In this document: piece after piece, positions 1-9,859 of the stretch
How positions within the stretch are numbered: the stretch's first letter is position 1
Layout of the letters: each line of letters opens with the position of its first letter
Source of the DNA: Nectonema munidae
Lineage: Eukaryota > Nematomorpha > Nectonematoida > Nectonematidae
Direction of reading: 5' to 3'
NCBI GenBank assembly: GCA_030549495.1
Contig: JAUIRK010000173.1
Coordinates: forward strand, 62,001-126,000
Length of the DNA: 64,000 nt
The notes under the pieces: generated by a model
Told to the model about the DNA's origin: nothing
The model's database searches: none
The model's input: only the letters and a program-made list of their open reading frames with translations
Made by a program: the position numbers and the translations under genes

Positions 1-1593
1 TTTCTGAATAGGACATGGAAAGTTAATGATACCTACGCAAGCCTAGTATAGCTCCTCATTGCTTTTCTTTTGAAATCGAGTCACATATGCCCTTTCAGAG
101 TTGGATGTTCTAAAACTGAAACAACTGCATGTGTAATAAAAGGCCTTATCGCTATATATGCCATATTCTACACATGTGAAGGTTTTATACCATGACTTTA
201 AAAACGATCTCTTTTATAAATTTTTAGGGAACAGAATTATTGGATAGGCCAATTCAGCATTTGCTGTTCGAATGTGAAAAATATCCCTCTCTTCTGAAGA
301 TAGTATAAAAGTGTTGTTTTAGAAGACTTATTGGAAATAGAGTAAGGCCTCATTTATCCAAAACTGGATTATTCGACAACCACACTATCCGATACAATAT
401 TGACAAATTAATTTCCCCACTATTTTCCTCACTGTTATTCTGACATTCACACTCCAAGATCAGCACTGCCTCCACCAACCAAATGCTCTCACGCCTCCCT
501 GTCAGAGTTGTGGAGTCGCAATAATTATTACGCCTCCGACTTCAATTTCATAAATAGTATATTCATATGTTAGATTAAAAAATTAATTCACAGACACTCT
601 TTTTGGTGTGCAAAGTTGCAAAAACGCAACAAAAATGTTTATCATTTTAGTCCAAGCTTTGTATTTTGACAGCTGATAGAAAAAGGAGAATGAAAATTAA
701 AGAATGAGCTTTTTATTTTACGTTAAAATTAGTTTGTAAGGAAGCAAAACTCAGTTTATGAGGAGAAAGTTTTTAGCAAAATTTTCTTAAATCAAATACC
801 TTTGGAAAAATATTTAGGATAAATTTTGTGTTCTCTTAGATAAAAAAAGTTATAGACAATAATAATTTGAGAATCTTTTTGAAGATAATGCAAGAAGGAT
901 ACTAAACTACAAATACAAAGGAATAGAACATTTTAATAAATTGTGTTGAAGAAAATAGATAAAATATTTTGCTTGCAAAACAAGGCAGAAATCTCTAAAA
1001 CTCAGGATATCTTCCAATGACTATCAAAAATTGGCGCTCACAAATGACCTTGAAATATGGTGTACATGTCATCACAGATATTGGAGATTTATACTATTTG
1101 AAGAAGAAAAGTAGATGTTGCATAATTATAAATTTTTAAAGCCAAACTCGAAAAATTATATATATATAATAGGTAGAGTTTTTAATGCTAAAAATTTTTT
1201 TACATAAGTCAAAGGAAGTCGGAGTCTCAAAATATTTCCGACTCCAAAACAGCTTCCTGTATAATAATTTGTCAATCCCATATAGATATATTATATAGAT
1301 AGTGATCGTATATTTTTGTGTTACAGGAGAGGCACTTAACACTAAAAAAGGGAACTTTTTTTCCACCTAAAATAACATTGGATTATATATGACTCTAGCA
1401 AAAACATTTAGAATGACAAAAATCAAACAATTTAAAAAGTTTGCTATAAAATAGAGGCAAACAATATTTTTCTTTAAAAATTAAACATCAAATATTTTAT
1501 GTTTTATAAATAACTCAAATCTAAGAGTATTTGTTTTCAAAACTTTATCTCAAGGGGTTTTCTAAAACTCGTCTGGACCGATCGACGTAAAAA
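1..1593. other. No gene seen; AT-rich
   Basis: I see no supported gene. All open frames are short and of low complexity. Around 1216-1255 there is an imperfect palindrome built on GTCGGAGTC/GACTCC; similar words recur near 40.2 kb, so it may belong to a dispersed repeat. Confidence 0.5.
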
Positions 1594-1601
1594 TGGAATT
1601 A

Positions 1602-2106
1602 GGTACTTTCCTGTTATCGCCCCACCACCCCAAAATGTTATAAAACATGTATTAAAAAAAACAAGTGAAAAATCTTTTAATCTGTAGGTGGATAAAATTC
1701 ACCATATCAAAAAGAATCGCATCAAACATATTACCACCATATATAATCGAAGATGAATGACGCCAAAGAAACTCAGCTAAATATCCAGATAGCATCTCTC
1801 GATTAGTTCCACATTGCCTCTTGTTTCTTACCTTTGCAGAACGCCACACACGCTCAATATGTTGAGTATGGACTCTGGTTTTGGGATCCACAAAATTGCG
1901 GCTGTGATTTACTGTCTGATGTCGGTAATTTGGCACCCCTTTAACACCTTCATCATTAATTGTACGATAGGCACGCCACTCATCGGAAAATATAGTCGTT
2001 CCGGAACGTATGTATTGATTGATGAGTGGCAATAGTGTAAAACAATACAAGAATATTTATCGTGGTAGAAGAGCGATGGGTCGTGGGGCGATAACAGGAA
2101 AGTACC
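1602..2106 (-). mobile_element. Merlin-type DNA transposon, internally deleted
   Basis: The two ends are inverted repeats of about 28 bp starting GGTACTTTCCTGTTATCGC, at 1602 and, reversed, ending at 2106. Both are flanked by the identical 8-bp duplication TGGAATTA (1594-1601 and 2107-2114). Inside, on the minus strand, is a DDE transposase piece of the ISXO2/IS1016 (Merlin) type. Merlin elements are known to make 8-9 bp target duplications, so ends, duplication and protein all agree. At 505 bp it is too short to be autonomous: the N-terminal half of the transposase, including the first catalytic Asp, is absent. The perfect duplication and near-identical ends suggest a fairly recent insertion. 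Confidence 0.88.
1652..2050 (-). pseudogene. Merlin transposase, C-terminal DDE fragment (ISXO2-like)
   Basis: This is a 132-residue open frame lying entirely inside the Merlin terminal repeats. Residues 20-30 contain SDEWRAYR, which carries the second Asp of the DDE triad. Near residue 65 is TQHIERVWRSAK, which carries the final Glu. Both motifs are typical of the ISXO2-like transposase domain used by Merlin and IS1016. Full Merlin transposases are about 270-300 residues, so roughly the first half is missing, including the first Asp. It cannot be catalytically active, but the element could be moved in trans. The ATG given is simply the first in the open frame and is unlikely to be the original start. 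Confidence 0.85.
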
Positions 2107-2181
2107 TGGAATTATTTTAATTCACAAAAATTTTATCAAATTTAACCTAAATGCTCAAAAAATATGTTTCTTTTGAAAAAA

Positions 2182-2317
2182 GGCGGCATGAGTAAGGTTG
2201 GTTAGGTACTGGGTTTCGATAACTCAAGGTCTTGGGTTCGATCCCCCAGCAAGCCTACTTTCTCATAGTTCGATACGAGCGGCGCAATTGTCCCTTCTCG
2301 AAAGAAAACACCCCACA
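2182..2317 (+). repeat. tRNA-derived SINE, copy A
   Basis: One of four copies of the same roughly 140-bp repeat in the window. It contains GGGTTCGATCCC, a good match to the RNA polymerase III B box (tRNA T-loop), preceded about 35 bases upstream by a weaker A-box-like TGGTTAGGTA. The second half, beginning near CATAGTTCGATAC, is not tRNA-like and is shared by all copies. The other copies lie at 14306-14452, 25541-25683 and 48766-48916. It is not a tRNA gene, because no acceptor-stem pairing is visible. Confidence 0.72.
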
Positions 2318-2410
2318 AAAAAACACTGCGCATTGAAAGCATCGCTTCATAACTAAAAAGCTTTTGAAAAAAGTTAGGGCCTCATGCGCGATTCCTCCAT
2401 GGCTTTTCAA

Positions 2411-2690
2411 GTGGTGTTAGTTAAAGTAATTGAAGCAATCATGACAGCAACCGAATACGCAAAAATCAAAACATCTATCGAGAGAGAGAGAGAGAGAATA
2501 AAGATGACAGAAGAAGAAATCATCTCCCTGCAAGCACCATGAAAACACAAGTTAGCTAAACTTGTGCGAGTAATTATCATAAATTCACACCGCCTAATTA
2601 TTCTGCAACAGCTAGACAGACTTTTCAAAGCGCTACAGTTCATCAAGTAAGCTCAGTCAACTGCTCGTCACTACCAGGGAACACAGATTT
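2411..2690 (+). pseudogene. Coding-like remnant shared with 61.6 kb
   Basis: The plus strand encodes a hydrophilic stretch with MTATEYAKI followed by a charged ERERERIK-type segment (partly a GA microsatellite at 2482-2498) and EEEIISL. A related sequence lies on the minus strand at 61480-61700, encoding MTATDCANI and EKIISLKGP. Conservation of these words at protein level suggests a shared coding origin, probably a dispersed mobile element. I do not recognise the family. Confidence 0.35.
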
Positions 2691-2699
2691 ACTGGAAAA

Positions 2700-3446
2700 A
2701 TTATTAGCAAACTCGCAACAAAAGTAAAAGATTTTTTAAATATGGCATAAATATTGTGAATTTTAGAATAATATAAATATTTTATATGTTGTATTAATTT
2801 GTGTGCTCAAAGAAAACAAACTCACCATGAAAGATGGCAACAAGATATCGATTTATTACAAAGAAAGGCAGGAGCTTGTCAACCTCTCGTCTCACCAATT
2901 GGAAGCAGGCCTAATTAAATTAATTCGTCAGATATGGATTCATTACTCTATATACTGATACATTCTTCCACTTAAAATACAATTTAAATCTTATAATTTT
3001 TAGCAACGAAATCTTACCAAGCAAGATTTAAAAGTAAAAAATCATTTTATATAATTTTAATATTTTTGTTACCTACACACATATTCCGCTAGTAAAGTAA
3101 ATTGTTTAAATTACTTTTGACTTGGGTCTAAGAATAGAGAAGTGTGAAGACGTGAATTTAAATTTCACCCTTATAAATAGAATTTGAAGAAAATTTGCTA
3201 CAAACCTTATATTTATATCAATTACGATCATTTACATTTACGTACAATACTTATAAGTTATAAATTATATTACTAAAACCTAAAATAAAATCAATATCTA
3301 GGAAAAAAGAGTTATATCTTTGATTTATGGAATAAAAGACTTGATTGTTTAAATATAAAACGCTATTTTCCTGACCTGACTGTGTATTCTATCACATTAA
3401 TTTAGCTATTTCATTTACAGTAATGAATAGGGATAAACTTTGTAAG
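2700..3446. other. No gene seen
   Basis: AT-rich sequence with no supported open frame, terminal repeat or RNA gene. Confidence 0.5.
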
Positions 3447-3454
3447 CTTTAAAG

Positions 3455-3725
3455 CAGGGATCGGCAAACTGTTTTACTCGTCGACCCTTTCATGGAACAT
3501 TTGTCTTCAAATCGACCCCCACCCCACATAGAAATGTTTCATAAAAACATTAATCAATGTCCAACAATAGATACAAACCAAAAATGTTTCATATATCCTA
3601 TAATACTATACAATGTCCTAATCTATGTTTAAAAAGAAAAAGGAGATTTATTACTACTATAAAGTAAAAAAAAAGCATAACACAATTTGGTAAGTTTGTC
3701 TTATCGACCACTTTGCCGTCCCCTG
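3455..3725. mobile_element. hAT-type MITE with 8-bp duplication
   Basis: A 271-bp sequence starts CAGGGATCGGCAAAC and ends with the inverted counterpart, ...GCCGTCCCCTG. It is flanked on both sides by the identical 8-bp word CTTTAAAG (3447-3454 and 3726-3733). Ends of the form CAGGG..CGGCAAAC with 8-bp duplications are typical of the hAT superfamily. There is no transposase, so it is non-autonomous. Confidence 0.8.
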
Positions 3726-3733
3726 CTTTAAAG

Positions 3734-4560
3734 TATAGAGAATAATTTCTTATATAGTTTTGATATAAAAAAATATTTACACGCTGAAAAATTCTCCTCC
3801 TCTATATTACTGCTTCTGATCAACTTTAGCTCAAATACAGATCGATTATTATATCAAATGAATCGGAAATTACTAAAAAAAAAAAAAGAAGAGCTATTTT
3901 AAAATGCATTCTATGACTTAGATCTAAAATAAGAAAAGTAATATGGAAAGAGTACTGACATCACAAGCCAAGAAAGTATTTAAAAAATATAAATAAAGAT
4001 ATAGAATTGAGTGAATTTAAATATCCAAGAGATGATGGTTAAGCAAGAGGTTTACCCTTACTAGGGGGTCGCCATGGATATAAATACAGCGGATAAACGT
4101 TGTAACGGCATACTTTTGGGCGCCAAACAATTATTCACATTCCAGGCTTAGCTTATCTAAAACCTAAACACACGTAACTGGATGGCCTAAGGGCGATAGA
4201 GATGCATACACAAAGCCACAAGTGTCTCACTTAAATAAATAGCGCGCCAAAAAATACGTTAAGGCTAGGGAAAACAACGATGATTAAAATCACGGCATGC
4301 AGTAATATACTAACTTGGTTCATATATTTTACGAAACATGAAAATTGGGAGCTAAGGGCATATCGCATCTTTTTGGTTCTTCGCTGTAAAATCAATTTTT
4401 GTTACAAAAGTATACAACTTTAAACAAATATTGAAACATGCCAAAAATATAAAAAAATAGATAAAAAATATATTAATTTTTTATCGACTAATTTTAAAGC
4501 AAAATCATGCAAAAAGGTGATAAAGAAAAATTTTAAGAAAACAACTTTAAAAATACCGGG
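3734..4560. other. No gene seen
   Basis: No supported gene. 4040-4250 is less AT-rich than its surroundings and holds a TATAAATA word at about 4079, but there is no open frame or splice pattern to call. Confidence 0.4.
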
Positions 4561-4569
4561 GAAAGAGAA

Positions 4570-5127
4570 CAGAATCAACAACAAAAAAATCCTGCATCAA
4601 TAAATCTCGATTGGTTGAATGAGATTGAAGTCCAATAGAATGATGAAGACCCAGTTGAATTGATAGCATCAAATCAGAAGCATTCACCTAAAAAGTAAGT
4701 CTCAATTATGTATGGCCTGAAAGAAGATTTTGGTCCACTACCAAAAAGTAGATTTGGAGAAATTCATTTGGTGATGGATACCCAAGGAGGTTGAACATCG
4801 AAGACAACACCTAATATTTTTGAGTCAAAACAACAAATTAAATATTATGTATGTGATTGGATATTATTCATGGAGGACAGCATTATAAAATATGTTTCAT
4901 AAAAACAGTGCTCTGTATTTGACTTGATATGCAATTGTTTTGATATGAGAGAGAGAGAAAGGGTTAAAATGTGTTCATTTTTTATAAGAAAAGTTGGCGT
5001 CTTTGATCAGATAAAAATAAAAATGGAGAACTGTGTGCAAAAACAATCAAGTGACGATATGATTTTAATGATCGCTTATCTAAGTGTTAGGGTAGTCAAG
5101 GTCACCTTATCTAGTTTATATAGATAA
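4570..5127 (+). pseudogene. Unidentified degenerate coding stretch
   Basis: One plus-strand frame stays mostly open from about 4570 to 5127, with a handful of in-frame stops. Its composition looks like protein (for example YGLKEDFGPLPKSRFGEIH near 4707-4765) rather than random AT-rich sequence. The uninterrupted final part is 4924-5127. I do not recognise the protein. It may be an old pseudogene or a mobile-element remnant; chance openness cannot be excluded. Confidence 0.25.
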
Positions 5128-5589
5128 ATCATCTCACAATTTTGTTGAGAAATTTAAAAATTTGTGTTTTTTAATGTGTTCGGGTTCATTGAGTAACGTT
5201 TCTGGTGATTTCAATTCAGAAACGTATAATATATACGCATATAGATATGATTGGGTAAATTTTTTTATTTTTTGAATGCGTATCTTGTTTCATTTTTCTA
5301 TTTTTCTCATTTCAAATTTATTTTTCCCTATTTTCAACATCTGCTACACTTTCACATCTCTACTTCCAACTCATGCTGTAATATTGAAATCCTCTTTCTG
5401 CAAATATGGAACATGTTTCTGTCGAATCATGTATGCTTCTCTGATGATTAAATTTGGCCTGTGCCTTCTTTTATATCCTTCTTTCGCTGTTTAGATTTTT
5501 CTTTCTGTGAATTTGGAGTCTATACAGTTTATATTGCAAAATGTGTATTTAATATTTTCCCGAACATATAAAAGCCATGATGTTTTTTG

Positions 5590-6240
5590 TTCTCATTCTC
5601 CATCTTCTTTGCCTATACCTTGTCGCGAAGATGAGAGTCGGTGGCCGTGATTCGTTGTCTCCATTTGCATCTATCTTGAGCATCAACTTCTCTAAGATTC
5701 AATTCTTCAAGCGTCTTGGCCAAGCCATCACTCCATCTATCTTAACGGTGGGCGACTCTTACTCCTTTCTCCCTTCACTTGTTCTTTCCAAGCTTTCCGA
5801 ACCAAATTGTGATCATTTTTTCTCAAAACGTGAATATACCGGCGGAGTTTGCTTCTGCCAATCACAGAAAGCACAGTAGTCGTAATTTGAGTTCTTTTTC
5901 TTAATTTTTCGTTCTTTATTTTGTCTTTTAAAGGCATTCCTAATATCATTCTCTGAATTTTCATCTCTGTTGTTGCCAGTTTTTTCTCACCTTTCTTTTT
6001 CAGACCCCAGCATTCAGAGCCATATGTCTTTTTCACAACCTCCTTTAAAGTTAACTACAAAGCCAAGGTATTTAAAAGTGTTCACTTGGTCCAACTTATT
6101 TCTATGTGTTTCCGTGATGCTTATCCTTTCTTTTTCTTGCTTGCTGCACACCACAACTTCTGTCTACTTTTGCACTCATTTTCTATTCCAAATTTTTCTA
6201 GATTGGACTAATCAAAACAACAAACACTTTTTTTCGTTCT
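5590..6240 (-). mobile_element. RTE-like LINE, 3' end of reverse-transcriptase ORF
   Basis: The minus-strand translation matches the C-terminal part of RTE-like non-LTR reverse transcriptases, in order from high to low coordinates: NTFKYLGFVV near 6070, YGSECWGLKKK near 6010, TEMKIQRMILG near 5960, KDKIKNEKLRKR near 5920, LRRYIHVLR near 5850, then a tail with GLAKTLEELNLR near 5700. The longest single open piece is 5737-6036 (99 residues). Frame changes between pieces show it is broken, and the catalytic YxDD part lies outside the preserved segment. It is 5'-truncated, as is usual for LINE copies. A second copy of the same class lies at 8220-8910 on the opposite strand. Confidence 0.8.
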
Positions 6241-8219
6241 ATAACAAATTATTATTAAAAACGTATCCATTTAAAACTTCCCAGTCTGACAATAATATTT
6301 CTGCAATAGCCTAATTGATCCAGACAAAACAATATACGAGTGGGATCTATTTCCTATATTATCAGTAGACTTTTTGTTTAAATGATTAGGGACGTTGATT
6401 CAGATAATCTTGTTCCAAAAAAATGGTTGTCATTAATTCATCATTCAGTGTAGATAATAGTAATAATTTTGATTCCTCAAAAAAATGATCAAACTCTTTT
6501 GTAAGAAATCATACTTGTTTTTAACTTTGTTGTAATTAAGTCTGTTCACATTTACTAGTTTTTCCCAAGTAGATTGAAATTATGCATACATTTGCCACCA
6601 CCATTCTATTATTTGAACAGTTATTGTGTAAGTATAAGTTTATACTTTTATTCTTTTCAAACTCAATTTTATATAAATTTTTAGAGTGAAATACAATGTT
6701 CCTCTAAAAATGTTTGCACATTTTAGGACAAAACATCAAACTTGTTAAATGCCAATGCATAAACCATTGTTATCAAAAGATTCTATAGATGATATATTTG
6801 AATCTCTGCAAGTGACCCAACGCGCATGGGTCTGCCGCACTTGAAGTAGATATTTTGAAGCACTGGTTTCAGTATAGGAATGCGGAAAATCTGTGGACTG
6901 TCCACAACTACGTACATATAGGAGTGGGCGGGGGAGTTTTAAAGATTCACGCTGATGGTTTGCACTCTGAATAAAACAAAGGTCCCAAGCTTATTATTCT
7001 TTCAATTTATTCATATGTTCATATCAAAGTTTTTCTAAATTCGCCAACACAGGTAAAGGTGTGCAATTATAGATTTGTTTTGTCGGTTAACACATCTATT
7101 TACAGGGCTTTTCGCTTTTTCAGAAAAGAACATAGTGGAGTCAACGTTACATATAAGTTTTAGGGTAAAAGCACATCTATTTTTTCAACGGCAAAATTTT
7201 CAATAAAACAAAAATAATTTTCTTCAAAAGAATTTTAGAAAGAGTGGGTACGTGATACGAAAACACAATGCTCCTGGATTATTCTCAACAACTAGAAAAG
7301 TGCATACAAATACTTTTGATCCAAGAATAGGGACAGAAGATGCATTCAATTCGAGAATAAGCAGTTAATTGGTTCGTTAGTTATTTAGCTGCCAGACTGT
7401 GTAGTAGTTCGTATTATTAAATCAACAACGAATCCTGCCTATCACTCTAACTCAGAGTCTTAGGAAAGATTTGATCAATCATTCGAATCGATCATATCTA
7501 CTTTCTCTTCTTGTTATTGCTACAAATCTACTTGCAAGCGAAAAAAACGGAATATTGTAACTTGTAAAAAAGCCTAAATTTAAATTCACACTAAAGAATG
7601 CTCGAATAATGTCGATGGACATAATGTCAAAAAGTAAACAATCATAATATCAACGGTCAAAATTATGGACATACTAAAGAATGTTGGAAGCATTTATTGA
7701 CAAGGTAAAAAGCATCAAACAAATCTTTTTGATCATGCTTGATTACATATTGATTTTTTTCAAAATTTCCATACTTTTTTCAAATATAGTATTTTTTATT
7801 CCGATACGCTTTTACCATAAGAAAAAAATTGAAGTTTGAAAATGGAAAAGTTCTTTTTGAACCGTAACGTAGGCCATCACTGCTTGTGGGAGGAAAGATA
7901 TTCGATTATCTTATCATTGAAGTGAGCGGTTATTCGACAACAGTGTGAGTGAAAAATCTATTACTCCTTTGTTACTTCTTCGCATAGGAATAGAACACTA
8001 ATTGACATTGTCCTGGGAAGCATCTACTCCAAAACCTCATCTACCCTTGCAAGTATGTTATAGTGGATTTTCTCGAAGAAATTTGTGCATCATCGAAGGC
8101 AGCGCACATTCTAGTAGTTATAATAGTTTTCAACCTCATATGCTTCTTAATTTTTGTAAGACATAAAAATTATTTTCCTTTTGTTTGTTTTCATCCTATT
8201 TCTCTAGGGTTCTAGGTTC
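6241..8219. other. No gene seen
   Basis: AT-rich with scattered moderate-GC patches (6815-6960 and 7860-8110). I could not support an exon in either patch: open frames are short and no family is recognisable. Confidence 0.4.
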
Positions 8220-8910
8220 TAGCTTTTTGCGAATGATATAGTGGTATGTAGCGGTAATCAAATGAAAATAGAAGGAAAGTTTGAAGAGCTGAGGGAAAGG
8301 ATGGAAAACAGGTTTGAAGATAAACAGAGACAAGACGGTTTACATGAGATTAAATGATAATGGTAAAGAAAAACCCAGATTACAAGGAATAGAAGTGGAA
8401 AAATTCAAATATTTAGCATCAACTATATCAAAAGATGACGATTTAAATTTCAGATAAAAGAATTGGAATTGCAGGAAAAAGCAAAGTATACAGGAAAGTA
8501 GTAAGGCCAGCGATGATGTATTCAGCCGAGACATGGCAAGTGAAAACGACACAAGAAAACAAACTAAATGCTACTGAAATGAGGATGTTAAGATGGATGA
8601 CTGGAAAGACAATAAAAGACAAAATTGAAAACAATACAGTCAGAAAGGTAACAAAAGTCCATAAAGTATCAGGAAAAGTCTGAGAAAGTAGTCTTAGATG
8701 GTATGACCACATATATGGGATCATACGGGGAAAAAGTTATGAATATGGATATATAAGGGAAGAGGAAAAAAAGAAGGCCAAAACTCAGATGGTTGGATTA
8801 TTTAAGAAAGGATTTCAAAAATGTCTGGGATAGACAAGAATGGAGAAAGAAAATTAAAAACATCGACCCCATAGAAAATGGGAAAAGATGAAGAAAAAGA
8901 AGAAGTTCTA
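8220..8910 (+). mobile_element. RTE-like LINE, 3' end, plus strand
   Basis: Plus-strand pieces match the same LINE C-terminal region as 5590-6240: GIEVEKFKYLASTISKDDDL near 8380-8440, MYSAETWQVKTTQENKLNATEM near 8515-8580 (given here only as its key words SAETW and TEMRMLRWMTG), KDKIENN near 8615, LRWYDHIYG near 8690, and RPKLRWLDYLRKDF near 8775-8820. The pieces lie in different frames, so the copy is broken by several small indels. It ends in a purine-rich AAGAAG tract near 8890-8905 that could be the LINE tail. Confidence 0.78.
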
Positions 8911-9658
8911 GGATCTGAACCAAGTAAATGAAACTTGATTTGCAGATGCTTCCATCATCAATTCTAATTATTCTTTTTCTTTTAAGCAACAACCAGGTCC
9001 TTTTAACTTTATTTTTGAGCTACAAAGATATGCCTTCTCTATACCCCTTATGAAATATGGAAGATGTTTTTGTTCCCGCAATTTAACCGTTTTAATGGTT
9101 TGCGTCAGTCACCAAATGTTCGCGGGTAAGTCGGCAATGTTGAACCTTAATATTATCTCGTGTAGATCCAAGCAAGCAGAGTTTTTTTTGTCAATTTTCA
9201 AAATCAATTTTAATTTTAAATAGAAAAAAAGTTGTCTAAATAATGAGAAAAATATAAAAGAATATAATAATAAATCATTACTACCTATTTGAATTGGGGT
9301 ATAACGGCAACAAAATACTAAATCGTCTCCCAAAAATATCTTAAAATGTTGGCTGAGTTATTTCAATTTATAGCGTCGTCACTCAGTAAACATTTTTAGA
9401 TATAAAACCTAAGATTCATTATTTTAATTAATACTCTTTACGGCTAGATATATTCCATTATTAGTGTAAGTATTACTTATTAAATAACGATTATATTATT
9501 GTATAAATTAAAAAATATTTACATATTTTAGGAAATTTAACCAACTACAGAGGGTAACTTCAAAATGCAAAAAATTAAAAAGGCACAAGTTAGCTTCGGT
9601 AAAACCACTATTTCAAAAAAATAAACTTAAAAAATAGACTTTCTTAATTTTTGTCAAA
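8911..9658. other. No gene seen
   Basis: AT-rich; no supported feature. Confidence 0.4.
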
Positions 9659-9859
9659 ATGGATGAACTACATAAAATTATATCAATCAATAAAAAAAAT
9701 TTAATCGATACGTTTAAAAATTCGCAATCTGAACTCCGAAATTATGACAAAAAATTAATGTTACTAATTTTTGAAATGAAAAGAAAAAAACAAGCATTGC
9801 TATCAAAAGATTTTGTACAGGGTATACACTTGAACTTTCATCATTTTTGTCGATATTAG
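9659..9859 (+). CDS. Possible first exon of an unidentified coiled-coil protein
   Basis: A 66-codon open frame begins with an ATG at 9659 and reads MDELHKIISINKKN..., continuing with charged, helix-forming sequence rich in Lys and Leu. The best coding stretch ends at about 9820, where CAGGGTATAC offers a possible splice donor; the residues after that look intronic. This could be the first exon of a small coiled-coil protein. I do not recognise it, see no partner exon, and in AT-rich DNA Lys/Asn-rich open frames arise easily. Confidence 0.25.
   Translation: MDELHKIISINKKNLIDTFKNSQSELRNYDKKLMLLIFEMKRKKQALLSKDFVQGIHLNFHHFCRY

Noticed and set aside
2182-2317. A tRNA gene
   Set aside because: Only B-box-like and weak A-box-like words are present; no cloverleaf pairing, and the sequence recurs as a longer dispersed repeat.
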